From the NCBI GenBank assembly GCA_001725415.1, contig MEGH01000024.1:1-64000 (forward strand): a stretch of 64,000 nt of DNA, given 5' to 3'. The notes beneath the pieces are model-generated. The model saw nothing but the letters and a program-made list of their open reading frames with translations, did no database searches and was not told where the DNA came from. Position 1 is the first letter of the stretch, and each line of letters starts with the position of its first letter. Below, piece after piece: positions 52,102 through 60,495 of this stretch. Source of the stretch: Pseudonocardia sp. SCN 73-27. GTDB lineage: Bacteria > Actinomycetota > Actinomycetes > Mycobacteriales > Pseudonocardiaceae. The translations under genes and the position numbers were made by a program.

Positions 52102-53037
52102 ATGAGTGAGGACGCACCCGATCGGGTGGAGGACGCCGCCGAGGAACTGTACGGCGTCGCCCCCGACGACTTCGTGCCCGTCCGCGACGAGCTGGTCGCC
52201 GCGGCCAGGGAGGCGGGCGACCGCGACGCCGCCCGCGCGATCGGGAAGCTGCGCCGGCCCACGCAGGCCGCGTGGCTGGCCAACCTGCTGGCCCGGGAGC
52301 GCGCCACCCAGCTCGACGGGCTGCTGTCGCTGGCCGCCGACCTGAACGACGCCCAGCGCACCCTCGACGGGTCCGCGCTCCGGGCGCTCTCGGCCCAGCG
52401 CGGCAAGCTGGTCGCGGCGATGGCCCGGGAGGCGCGGGCGCTGGCGGGCCGCGACGGGCACAGGGTCGCGGAGAGCACCGAGCGGGACCTGCGCGGCATC
52501 CTCGACGCCGCGCTCGCCGACGCCGACATCGCCGACCAGGTGCGGTCCGGGCGGCTGCACCGCACCGTCAGCTACTCGGGGTTCGGCCCGGACGCGCTGG
52601 CAGGCGCGGAGCCGCGGCCGGCGCACAAGCGCCGTCCCGAACCGGAGGCCTCGTCCGCCGCCGGGGAACCCGACACGGACGACGACCCCTGGGCCCTGCC
52701 CGACGACGCCGCCGCCCGCGCCGCGAAGGAGCGGCGCGCCCGCGAGCTCGCCGAGGCCCGCCGCGCCCTCGACGACGCCCGGGCGACCGCCGGCGAGGCC
52801 CGCGAGCGCGAGGAGGCCGAGCGGCGCGCCCACGAGGAGTCCGAACGCCGCCTCGCCGACTCCAAGGCCCGCGTCGCGGATCTCGCTGCCGAGCTGGAAG
52901 AGGCCCGGGCCGCGCAGCGCGACGCGACGGAGTCCGAGCGCAGCGCGGCCGCCGAGCTGCGCGAGGCCGCGGCCCGCACCCGCGCCGCGGCCGCGGACGT
53001 GGAGCGCGCCCAGGCCAGGGTCTCCGACCTGTCCTGA
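52102..53037 (+). CDS. Coiled-coil protein of unknown function
   Basis: The 311-residue protein has a helical N-terminal domain (residues 1-160: ELYGVAPDDFVPVRDELVAA, AIGKLRRPTQAAWLANLLAR, ALSAQRGKLVAAMAREARAL). An acidic linker (about 175-210) and a long coiled coil rich in Ala/Arg/Glu (about 215-311) follow. The RRPTQAAWLANLLAR block is recurrent in actinobacterial hypothetical proteins of this layout. No catalytic motif is seen. It is divergent from the membrane-anchored paralogue and shares the CRP-type site. Confidence 0.7.
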   Translation: MSEDAPDRVEDAAEELYGVAPDDFVPVRDELVAAAREAGDRDAARAIGKLRRPTQAAWLANLLARERATQLDGLLSLAADLNDAQRTLDGSALRALSAQRGKLVAAMAREARALAGRDGHRVAESTERDLRGILDAALADADIADQVRSGRLHRTVSYSGFGPDALAGAEPRPAHKRRPEPEASSAAGEPDTDDDPWALPDDAAARAAKERRARELAEARRALDDARATAGEAREREEAERRAHEESERRLADSKARVADLAAELEEARAAQRDATESERSAAAELREAAARTRAAAADVERAQARVSDLS

Positions 53038-53050
53038 AAGCTGTGGACGG

Positions 53051-54769
53051 TCAGCTCGCCACGGCGCGGCTCGGGTCGCGGTGGGACTCCACCAGCTCGG
53101 TGCCGTCGCGGAAGAGGACGCCGTTGCGGCACCGGGCCTCGACCTTCCCGTCGGCGAACTGCTCGGTGTAGAGCCGCGCGTACAGCCCGCGCCGGGCGAG
53201 CAGCTCGCTGTGCGTCCCGCGTTCGACGATCTCGCCGTTCTCGACGGCGAGGATCTGGTCGGCGCCCAGGATCGTGGAGAGCCGGTGCGCGATCGCGATG
53301 GTGGTGCGGGCCTGCGTCGCGGTCTCCAGGGCCTGCTGGACGAGCCGTTCGCTCGCGGTGTCCAGGGCGCTGGTGGCCTCGTCGAGGATCAGCACGGGCG
53401 GGTCCTTCAGCAGCACGCGCGCGATGGCGAGGCGCTGCTGCTCCCCGCCGGAGAGCCGGTAGCCCCGCTCGCCGACGATCGTGTCGTAGCCGTCGGGGAA
53501 GCTCGCGATCCGGTCGTGGATGTTCGCCGCCCGGGCGGCGGCCTCGAGCTCGTCGTCGGTGGCGTCGGGCTTGGCGTAGCGCAGGTTCGCGGCGATCGTC
53601 GCGTGCAGCAGATGAGTGTCCTGGGTGACCATGCCGACGGCGGCGCGCAACGAGTCCTGGGTGAGGTCACGGACGTCGTGGCCGTCGAGCAGGACGGCGC
53701 CGCGGTCGACGTCGTAGAGCCGCGGCACGAGGTAGGACATGGTCGTCTTGCCGGAGCCGCTGGGGCCGACGATCGCGGTGAGCGTGCCGGGTGCCAGCTC
53801 CGCGGTGACCCCGCGCAGCGCCCACGGCCGCACCGGGGTGCCGGGCTCGGTGGTGTCGTCACGGTCGGCGAGCGGGTAGCTGAACCAGACGTCGCGCAGC
53901 GTCACCGCGCCGCGCACCGCCGTGGGCTCCAGGGTGCGGGCGGCCGGGGCGTCGACGATCCGCGGCGTCAGGTCGAGGTAGGAGAAGATGCGCCCGAACA
54001 GGGCCAGCGAGGTCTGGACGTCGAGCGAGACGCGCAGCAGGTTGACCGTCGGGAAGAGCAGCCGGGTCTGCAGCGTCGTGAACGCGACGACGGTGCCGGC
54101 GCTGACCCCGCTGCCGGCCCCGATGAGCAGGCCCGTCACCAGGTAGACGAGCGCGGGTGTGACGCCGAGGAACGTCTGGACGACGGCGAAGAACGTCTGC
54201 CCGGTCATGGCCTGGCGGACCTGCAGGCCGACCTGGTTGGCGTTCTCCTCGCGGTAGCGGCGCACCTCGTCGGCCTGCCGGTTGAACACCTTGGCCAGCA
54301 GCACCCCGGACACCGAGAGGGCCTCCTCGGTGATCGCGGTCATGTCCGACAGCGACTCCTGGGTGCGGCCGGCGATCCGGCGACGGACCCGCCCGACCCG
54401 GACCTGCAGCAGTACGAACACCGGCACGAGCGCGACGGCGATCAGTGTGAGCTGCCAGCTCAGCAGCAGCATCGCGATCAGCGCCGCGACGACGGTGACG
54501 ACGTTGCCCAGGATCGACGTCGCCGTCTCGGTGAGGACGTTCTGGACGCCGCCGACGTCGTTGGCCAGCCGCGACTGGATCGCGCCGGTGCGGGTGGCGG
54601 TGAAGAACGACAGGTCCATGCGCTGCAGGTGCTCGAACAGCCGCCCGCGCAGGTCGGCCATGACGCGGTTGCCGAGCAGCGTCGTCTGCCAGGTCTGCCA
54701 CACGCCGATCAGGGCCGACACGACCGGGATCGCGATCATGCCGGCGACGAGCCACACCAGCAGCTGCAT
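53051..54769 (-). CDS. ABC exporter (fused permease-ATPase), N-terminally truncated
   Basis: The ATPase end is intact: Walker A TAIVGPSGSGKTTMSYLVPR, Q-loop VGMVTQDTHLLHATIAANLR, signature YRLSGGEQQRLAIARVLL, Walker B PPVLILDEATSALDTASE. The permease has IQSRLANDVGGVQNVLTETA. The first usable start is ATG at 54769 (MQLLVWLVAG). The same frame upstream encodes a convincing exporter segment, GLGIITPFLTQATFDKALFP, but then runs into the divergent gene and a stop with no ATG, GTG or TTG. TM helix 1 and the native start appear deleted. It is a heterodimer- or homodimer-type multidrug/lipid exporter by family. Confidence 0.82.
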   Translation of the reverse strand: MQLLVWLVAGMIAIPVVSALIGVWQTWQTTLLGNRVMADLRGRLFEHLQRMDLSFFTATRTGAIQSRLANDVGGVQNVLTETATSILGNVVTVVAALIAMLLLSWQLTLIAVALVPVFVLLQVRVGRVRRRIAGRTQESLSDMTAITEEALSVSGVLLAKVFNRQADEVRRYREENANQVGLQVRQAMTGQTFFAVVQTFLGVTPALVYLVTGLLIGAGSGVSAGTVVAFTTLQTRLLFPTVNLLRVSLDVQTSLALFGRIFSYLDLTPRIVDAPAARTLEPTAVRGAVTLRDVWFSYPLADRDDTTEPGTPVRPWALRGVTAELAPGTLTAIVGPSGSGKTTMSYLVPRLYDVDRGAVLLDGHDVRDLTQDSLRAAVGMVTQDTHLLHATIAANLRYAKPDATDDELEAAARAANIHDRIASFPDGYDTIVGERGYRLSGGEQQRLAIARVLLKDPPVLILDEATSALDTASERLVQQALETATQARTTIAIAHRLSTILGADQILAVENGEIVERGTHSELLARRGLYARLYTEQFADGKVEARCRNGVLFRDGTELVESHRDPSRAVAS

Positions 54770-54889
54770 GTCGACCTGCCCGCCGGGCGGGAACAGCGCC
54801 TTGTCGAACGTCGCCTGGGTGAGGAACGGCGTGATGATGCCGAGCCCGCTCCGCCGGCGGCGCAGCGCCCGCCGTCGCGGCGTGAGCGG

Positions 54890-55954
54890 CTGCGCGCTGT
54901 CTCCTGGGGTCGCTGGGCGCTGCTGGTCGTCCTCACCGTCCCGCTGACGTTCGGGTTCGGAGCGCTCGGCGTCCCGTCACCAGCGCTGTTCGCAGGCCTG
55001 CTCGTCGGGACGGTGCTGGCGCTGCTGGGGCGCGCGCCGAAGGCGGTCCCGCAGCCCGCGACGACGGGCGCGCAGGCGGTCATCGGTGTCGTCATCGGGC
55101 TGATCGCGCAGAGCGACACCCTCGCCGCCGTCGCCCGGGGCTGGCTGCCGGTGCTCGGCATCGGGCTCGCGACCCTGCTGGCCAGCATGGGTGCGGGCCT
55201 GCTGATGGGTGTGCAGCGCGGGGTGTCGCCGTTGACCGGGTTGCTCGCGCTCACCGCGGGCGGGGCGTCGGGGCTGGTCGCGATCAGCCGTGAGCTCGGT
55301 GGCGACGAACGCGTCGTCGCCGTCGTGCAGTACCTGCGGGTCGGGCTCGTGACCGCGACGATGCCGGTCGTCGCCACGCTCGCGTTCGGCGCACAGCACT
55401 CCCCGCCCGGTGGGGAGGCCGCGGCGACCGCGCCCTGGTACCTCGGGCTCGGGGTGCTCGCGTTCTGCTGCGCCGTCGGGATCCCGCTCGGTGTGCTCAC
55501 CCGCGTCCCGGCCGGGGCGCTGCTGGGCCCGATGGTCGTCGCGCTCGCCCTCGCGCTGACCGGGTGGTCGTTCGGGTCGACGCCGCCGTCGCCGGTCGTC
55601 GACGTCGCCTATGCCGTGATCGGCTGGCAGGCCGGGGTGCGGTTCACCCGGGAGAGCCTGCGGACCGTCGCCCGGGTGCTGCCGCTCGCGATCGGGCTGG
55701 TCGTCGTGATCATCGGGGCGTGCGCGGCGCTGGGTGTGGCGCTGTCGCACCTCACCGGGGCGACGCTGCTGGAGGGCTACCTCGCGACGACCCCGGGCGG
55801 CATCTACGCCGTGCTCGCGACGGCCATCTCCGCGGGCACCAACGTCACATTCGTCGTGGCCATGCAGGTGCTGCGGGTGGTGCTGATGCTGCTCATCGCG
55901 CCGTTGGTGGCCCGGCTCGCGGGCAGGCGCTGGGGCACTACCGGAGCCGACTGA
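54890..55954 (+). CDS. AbrB-family membrane transporter/regulator, native start missing
   Basis: About ten hydrophobic helices with internal pseudo-repeat match AbrB (PF05145): ALFAGLLVGTVLALLG, LTALTAGGASGLVAIS-like block, YLRVGLVTATMPVVATLAFG, LLEGYLATTPGGIYAVLATA. The frame is complete from SWGRWALLVVLTVPL, but no ATG, GTG or TTG precedes it in frame. The only nearby candidate is CTG at 54890; the next normal start, GTG at 55013, would remove the first helix. Together with the truncated exporter opposite, this suggests a deletion through the shared promoter region. Family members are putative ammonia monooxygenase-like or membrane transport proteins of unclear role. Confidence 0.7.
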   Translation: MRAVSWGRWALLVVLTVPLTFGFGALGVPSPALFAGLLVGTVLALLGRAPKAVPQPATTGAQAVIGVVIGLIAQSDTLAAVARGWLPVLGIGLATLLASMGAGLLMGVQRGVSPLTGLLALTAGGASGLVAISRELGGDERVVAVVQYLRVGLVTATMPVVATLAFGAQHSPPGGEAAATAPWYLGLGVLAFCCAVGIPLGVLTRVPAGALLGPMVVALALALTGWSFGSTPPSPVVDVAYAVIGWQAGVRFTRESLRTVARVLPLAIGLVVVIIGACAALGVALSHLTGATLLEGYLATTPGGIYAVLATAISAGTNVTFVVAMQVLRVVLMLLIAPLVARLAGRRWGTTGAD

Positions 55955-56822
55955 CCCGCCCCGGTGGCGGCTGCGCCACCGCACCCGGGTGCAGCACCGA
56001 CGCGAGCGCCTCCACCCCGTCGACGAGCCGCGGCCCGCCACGCACCACGTAGGACGCCGAGTCGACCGCGACGACCGGTCCCGCCGGCAGCCGGTCCAGC
56101 ACGGCGCGGCCCTGGACGACAGCGTCGTCGAGGCCGAACCCGCACGGTGCCACCACGGTCAGGTCGACGCCGAACGCGGCGATGTCGCCCCAGGTCACGG
56201 CGATGCTGCGGGCGCCATCGGTGCCGCCGGCGGCGACCCCGCCCGCGCGCCGGACGAGCTCCGGCACCCAGTGCCCCGGCAGGTAGGGCGGGTCGGTCCA
56301 TTCCAGCACGAGGACTCGCGGCCGGGGCCGGCCGTCGACGGCCCTGGCGACCGTCGCGAGCCGGTCGCGCAGCTGCGCGACGAGCGCCGTCCCCGCCCGC
56401 GCGTGCCCCGCCCGGGCGGCGATCGTCGCGATCGCGGCGAGGACCTCGTCGACGGTGTGCGGGTCGACCTCGACGACGCCCGCGTCCGACCCGATCGCCG
56501 CGAGTGCCGCGGTCACGTCGCCGGACGGCAGCGCGCACACCCGGCACAGGTCCTGGGTGAGGATCAGGTCCGGTGCCGCCGCGGCCAGCGCCTCACGGTC
56601 CAGCGCGTAGAGCGGCAGCCCACGGGCCGCCCTGTCGCGCACCACCGCGTCGACCTGCGCGGGGTCGAGGCCGGCCGGCAGCGCCGTGTCGACGACGACC
56701 GCGCACCGCTGCCGCACGTCGGCCGGCTCGTCGCACTCGTAGGTGACCGCGACGAGGTCGTCGGCCAGCCCGAGCGCCCCGACGATCTCCGTGGCCGCCG
56801 GGAGCAGGGACGCGATCCGCAC
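55938..56822 (-). CDS. Cobalamin-binding/helical-backbone metal-receptor protein (BtuF-like, cytoplasmic)
   Basis: The 294-residue protein has the BtuF-type fold: IASLLPAATEIVGALGLADD, VAVTYECDEPADVR, APDLILTQDLCRVCALPSGD and LEWTDPPYLPGHWVPELVRR. There is no signal peptide or lipobox, unlike ABC-importer receptors, so it is probably cytoplasmic. GTG at 56822 directly follows the stop of the epoxide hydrolase gene. No transporter is adjacent. The C-terminus overlaps the convergent AbrB gene by 17 bases. Confidence 0.82.
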   Translation of the reverse strand: MRIASLLPAATEIVGALGLADDLVAVTYECDEPADVRQRCAVVVDTALPAGLDPAQVDAVVRDRAARGLPLYALDREALAAAAPDLILTQDLCRVCALPSGDVTAALAAIGSDAGVVEVDPHTVDEVLAAIATIAARAGHARAGTALVAQLRDRLATVARAVDGRPRPRVLVLEWTDPPYLPGHWVPELVRRAGGVAAGGTDGARSIAVTWGDIAAFGVDLTVVAPCGFGLDDAVVQGRAVLDRLPAGPVVAVDSASYVVRGGPRLVDGVEALASVLHPGAVAQPPPGRVSRLR

Positions 56823-57956
56823 TCAGCGCACCATGCGGAAGAAGGTCCGGATGTCGTCGACCAGCACCTCCGGCTGCTCCAGCGAGGCGAAGTGCCCGCC
56901 CACCTCCGGGTGGTTGAGCATCCGCAGGTCGGTGAAGCGCCGCTCCAGCCAGTGCCGCGGCAGCCGGCGCATCTCGTGCGGGAACACCGTCGCGCCCGTC
57001 GGCACCTCGACGAGGTCGTAGCGGGTCTTGCCGTAGCTCTCCCAGTACAGCCGGGCCGACGACGCCGCACTGCCCGTCAGCCAGTACGTCATCACGTTGT
57101 CGAGCAGCCGGTCGCGCCGGATCGTGTTCTCCGGCCGGCCCGCGCAGTCGGTCCAGTCCCAGAACTTCTCGACGATCCACGCGCACTGCCCCACCGGCGA
57201 GTCGGTCAGCGCGTAACCGATGGTCTGCGGGCGGGTGGACTGCTGCGCGGAGTAGCCGGTGCCGAAGCGGCGGAACTTCTTCGCGTCGAGCATGCCCTTC
57301 TTCTCCTCGCGGGAGAGCGGGCGGCGTTCCTCGTCGGGCGGTACCTCGGCCAGCGGCATCGTCAGGTGGATGCCGACGACGTTCTCCGGCGCCCCCGTCC
57401 CCAGCATCGCGGTGATCATCGAGCCCCAGTCGCCACCCTGGGCGCCGTAGCGGTCGTAGCCGAGGCGGTCCATGAGCTGCGCCCACGCGGTCGCGATCCG
57501 CTCGATCCCCCACCCGGGCAGCCGGGGCTTGCCGCTGAACCCGAACCCGGGCAGCGACGGGATGACGACGTGGAACGCGTCGGCGGGGTCGGGCGGGTCG
57601 ACGAGGTCGTCGATGACGGCGAGATACTCCACGATCGAGCCCGGCCAGCCATGGGTGAGGATCAGCGGCAGGGCGTTCTCGTGGCGCGACCGCACGTGCA
57701 GGGCGTGGACGTCGACGGTGTCGTCGGCGCCGCCGTCGAGCACGGTGCGGATCTGGGGGCGCGCGTTGATCTCCGCCTCGCAACGCCGCCAGTCGTAACC
57801 GTCGGCCCAGTAGGCGCACAGCTCCTGCAGGTAGTCGAGCGGCACGCCCTGGGTCCAGCCATCGACGGTCGCCGGTTCGGGCCACCGCGTCCGGCGCAAC
57901 CGGTCGCGGAGGTCGTCGAGGTCGGCCTGGGGAGTCTCGATGCGGAACTCGCGCAC
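56823..57956 (-). CDS. Epoxide hydrolase (alpha/beta hydrolase, N-terminal EHN domain)
   Basis: The 377-residue protein starts with the EHN lid (EFRIETPQADLDDLRDRLRR, WPEPATVDGWTQGVPLDYLQ). It then has the oxyanion motif LTHGWPGSIVEYL, the nucleophile Asp in GAQGGDWGSMITAML, a cap domain, and the His base in EVGGHFASLEQPEVL. It hydrolyses epoxides to diols. GTG at 57956 (VREFRIE) matches family N-termini. It is followed immediately by the cobalamin-binding-protein gene, though a functional link is not obvious. Confidence 0.92.
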   Translation of the reverse strand: MREFRIETPQADLDDLRDRLRRTRWPEPATVDGWTQGVPLDYLQELCAYWADGYDWRRCEAEINARPQIRTVLDGGADDTVDVHALHVRSRHENALPLILTHGWPGSIVEYLAVIDDLVDPPDPADAFHVVIPSLPGFGFSGKPRLPGWGIERIATAWAQLMDRLGYDRYGAQGGDWGSMITAMLGTGAPENVVGIHLTMPLAEVPPDEERRPLSREEKKGMLDAKKFRRFGTGYSAQQSTRPQTIGYALTDSPVGQCAWIVEKFWDWTDCAGRPENTIRRDRLLDNVMTYWLTGSAASSARLYWESYGKTRYDLVEVPTGATVFPHEMRRLPRHWLERRFTDLRMLNHPEVGGHFASLEQPEVLVDDIRTFFRMVR

Positions 57957-58000
57957 GTGCCTACAGTTGCACGCCCGCGCCCAGGGCCGCACGCCGCCGT

Positions 58001-58762
58001 CTAGAGCTGTACGCCTCTCGTCAGTGCACCGTCGACGACCAGGTTCGCACCGGATATCCGGCTGGCCAGCGGGCTCGCGAGCATGACGACGGCGAACGCG
58101 GTCTCGTCCGGGGTGCCCATCCGGCCGGTGGGGTTCAGGCCCATGGCCAGGTCGAACAGGTCGGGGTTGCCCGACTCGATGCCCTGCCAGACGCCGCCGT
58201 CGAAGTAGACGTTGCCCGGGGACACGGCGTTGGCCCGGATGCCCTTGGGCGCCAGGTCGAGCGCGAGCCCCGACATGTAGTGCACCAGGGCGCCCTTCAT
58301 GACGCCGTACGAGCCGCTCGCGAAGTCGATCTCGCGCCCGGACACGCTCGACACCGCGATGATCGACGCCGCGTCGCTGCGCTCGAGGTGGGGCATCGCC
58401 GCCTCCACCAGCCGCACGGTGTGCAGCAGGTCCACCTCGAAGCTGTTGCGCCAGTTCTCCTCCCCCGGGCCGATCGCCAGCGCGCTGACGTTGGCGACCA
58501 CGATGTCGATCCCGCCGGCCTCGCGCGCCTCGTCGCCCACCCACGCCGCCAGCGCGTCACCGTCGGCGACGTCGAGGGACCGTCCCGCGACCTCGTAGCC
58601 CTTGCCCCCCAACAGGTCCACCCGGGCAAGGACCTCGTCCTCCGAGCGCGCGCAGAACGCCACCCGGGCGCCCTCGGCGGCGAGCATCTCGACGATCGCG
58701 GCGCCGATGCCGCGGGTACCACCGGTGACGAGGGCCTTGCGGCCGGCCAGTTGCAGGTCCAT
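58001..58762 (-). CDS. SDR-family oxidoreductase
   Basis: The 253-residue classical SDR has ALVTGGTRGIGAAIVEMLAA, IDIVVANVSALAIG (with N-V-S in place of N-N-A-G), catalytic Ser-Tyr-Lys in IAVSSVSGREIDFASGSYG followed by VMKGAL, and IRANAVSPGNVYFDGGVW. NAD(P)H-dependent; substrate unknown. ATG at 58762. It lies 45 bp upstream of the epoxide hydrolase start and 22 bases after the acetamidase gene, so these may form one operon. Confidence 0.88.
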   Translation of the reverse strand: MDLQLAGRKALVTGGTRGIGAAIVEMLAAEGARVAFCARSEDEVLARVDLLGGKGYEVAGRSLDVADGDALAAWVGDEAREAGGIDIVVANVSALAIGPGEENWRNSFEVDLLHTVRLVEAAMPHLERSDAASIIAVSSVSGREIDFASGSYGVMKGALVHYMSGLALDLAPKGIRANAVSPGNVYFDGGVWQGIESGNPDLFDLAMGLNPTGRMGTPDETAFAVVMLASPLASRISGANLVVDGALTRGVQL

Positions 58763-58784
58763 GGGTCTCCTTCTGGATCGTGTT

Positions 58785-59786
58785 CTAGATCGTGGCGGAC
58801 TGCTCGCGCAGGTGGGCGTGCATGCCGTTGTAGGCCCGGCCCGCCGGCAGGAGCGCCTTCGAGACCTTGGTGACGGCCGAGTAGTTGGTGTCGACGACGT
58901 TGGCCAGCGGCGACTCGCTGACCTGGGTGAGCAGCTGGTACGCGTCGAGCCGGTCGAGCCCGTACAGCTCGCCTAGCCAGACGATCATGCCCACCTGGCT
59001 CGCCCGCCACGCGTCCTCCAGCGGCCGTGACGACCCGACGACGACGTAGTGGGTGTCGGACTCGATCCGCGGCCACGCCGGACCCGTGCCGCCCTTGATC
59101 AGCTCGACGAGGAGCGTGACGTCCATGGCGCCCTCGACGGCGGTGCCACAGCTCTCGCCCTCACCCTGCCGGTAGTGCCCGTCGCCGACCGAGAACATGG
59201 CGCCCTCGACGTTGACCTGCAGGTAGCAGGTGACGCCCGGCTTCATCTCGGGCGTGTCCATGTTGCCGCCGAACGTGTCCGGCACCAGGCTCGACCGCAC
59301 CTCACGCCCGGCGGGCGCGACGCCGACCGTCCCCAGCATCGGGTTGCACGGCAGCTCCAGGCGCATGTCGACGCTGGACGCCTCGAACAGCACCGTGTCG
59401 GCCGCGCGGTCGAGCTGGTAGATCCACGTCCGCTCCGGCAGCGGGTCGTGCAGCAGCGCGGTGCGGTCCGTCGTGGACAACGCACCGAAGAACGGGATGG
59501 TCGTCGACGCGCCCCAGTCCCGCGCGGGGGTGAGGTCGACGATGTGCAGGGCCAGGGTGTCGCCCGGTTCGGCGCCCTCGACGAAGAACGGGCCGGTCTG
59601 CGGGTTGACCTCGGCCAGGTTCAGGACCTCGCCGGGCCGGTCGGTGACCTTGGTGATGCGCCCGGAGAACGCGTCCTCGGTCCAGAGTCTCAGCAGCGTG
59701 CCGGGGGTGATCCGGTGGCTCGGCGCGACACCGCCGAAGGTCCACACGTACTGGTCGCGTTCGGGTCGGTACTCGACGACGTCCAC
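58785..59786 (-). CDS. Acetamidase/formamidase-family protein
   Basis: The 333-residue protein carries family blocks RDQYVWTFGGVAPSHRITPG, GPFFVEGAEPGDTLALHIVD, CNPMLGTVGVAPAG, NMDTPEMKPGVTCYLQVNVE and GDGHYRQGEGESCGTAVEGA with the metal/active-site residues. It hydrolyses short amides to acid plus ammonia. GTG start at 59786. It is the first of a probable four-gene minus-strand run with the SDR, epoxide hydrolase and cobalamin-binding-protein genes. Confidence 0.88.
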   Translation of the reverse strand: MDVVEYRPERDQYVWTFGGVAPSHRITPGTLLRLWTEDAFSGRITKVTDRPGEVLNLAEVNPQTGPFFVEGAEPGDTLALHIVDLTPARDWGASTTIPFFGALSTTDRTALLHDPLPERTWIYQLDRAADTVLFEASSVDMRLELPCNPMLGTVGVAPAGREVRSSLVPDTFGGNMDTPEMKPGVTCYLQVNVEGAMFSVGDGHYRQGEGESCGTAVEGAMDVTLLVELIKGGTGPAWPRIESDTHYVVVGSSRPLEDAWRASQVGMIVWLGELYGLDRLDAYQLLTQVSESPLANVVDTNYSAVTKVSKALLPAGRAYNGMHAHLREQSATI

Positions 59787-59816
59787 CCGGCCGATCGTCG
59801 ACGGTGGACGGTCCCC

Positions 59817-59872
59817 GCCGCAAGACCCTCGAGGGCCGCAAGCCCCTGGGGACGCCGCAAGCCCCTAGGGAC
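59817..59872. repeat. Three tandem 19-bp units with internal dyads
   Basis: The unit GCCGCAAGCCCCTNGGGAC occurs at about 59817, 59835 and 59854, the first copy divergent. Each contains a small dyad (CCCTCGAGGG, CCCCTGGGG, CCCTAGGG). The third copy covers the stop of the methyltransferase gene. It fills the short spacer before the acetamidase start. Confidence 0.6.
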
Positions 59873-60461
59873 GTCGGTGGACCGACACCGCGTAGTCGCC
59901 GCCGCCGTAGGGGGCGCGGTCCCACGTCGCGAACCGGTCGTCCGCGACCAACCCGGCAGCGGCGCACCACGTGTCGTAGTCGTCGAGCGCCGGCCAGCCG
60001 GGACGCAGACCGAACCCGGCCACCAGCAGCCCGTCGGGGCGCAGCGAGCGGGCACACGCCACGATGCCGGCGGCCCGGTCCTCGGCGGCCATGTAGGGCA
60101 CGACGTTCCCGGCCAGGACGACCACGTCGAACCACTCGTCGACGTCCAGCGCCTGCAGCCCGCGGTGGTGCCACGACAGCTCCGGCGCCTTCTCCCGGGC
60201 GACGGCGATCATGTCCGGGTCCGGGTCCAGCCCCTCGACCTCGATGCCGCGGCGGGCCAGCTCGATCGCGACCCGGCCCGTGCCGCACCCGCCGTCGAGG
60301 ACCCGCGGGGCGGGCCGGTCACCCAGCAGCGCGACCACCAGGTCGGCCTCGCCGTACGGGTTGCCGCCCTCGGCCGCGATCCGCGCCCAGCGCTCGTCGT
60401 AGGTCCCGACGTCGACGGCGCTCCGCCAGCGGTTCCAGTCGTCCGGGAGCTGTTCTGGCAT
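59865..60461 (-). CDS. Class I SAM-dependent methyltransferase
   Basis: The 198-residue protein has motif I RVLDGGCGTGRVAIELARRG, the acidic residue after strand 2 in VEGLDPDPDMIAVA, and motif post-I FDVVVLAGNVVPYM. No target-recognition domain is present, so the substrate is a small molecule or unknown. ATG at 60461. The start lies 34 bases from that of the divergent PLP enzyme gene, so any promoters overlap. Confidence 0.88.
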   Translation of the reverse strand: MPEQLPDDWNRWRSAVDVGTYDERWARIAAEGGNPYGEADLVVALLGDRPAPRVLDGGCGTGRVAIELARRGIEVEGLDPDPDMIAVAREKAPELSWHHRGLQALDVDEWFDVVVLAGNVVPYMAAEDRAAGIVACARSLRPDGLLVAGFGLRPGWPALDDYDTWCAAAGLVADDRFATWDRAPYGGGDYAVSVHRRP

Positions 60462-60495
60462 GCCGCCGAGCCTACTGCTGGGCGATGATCGGGCC

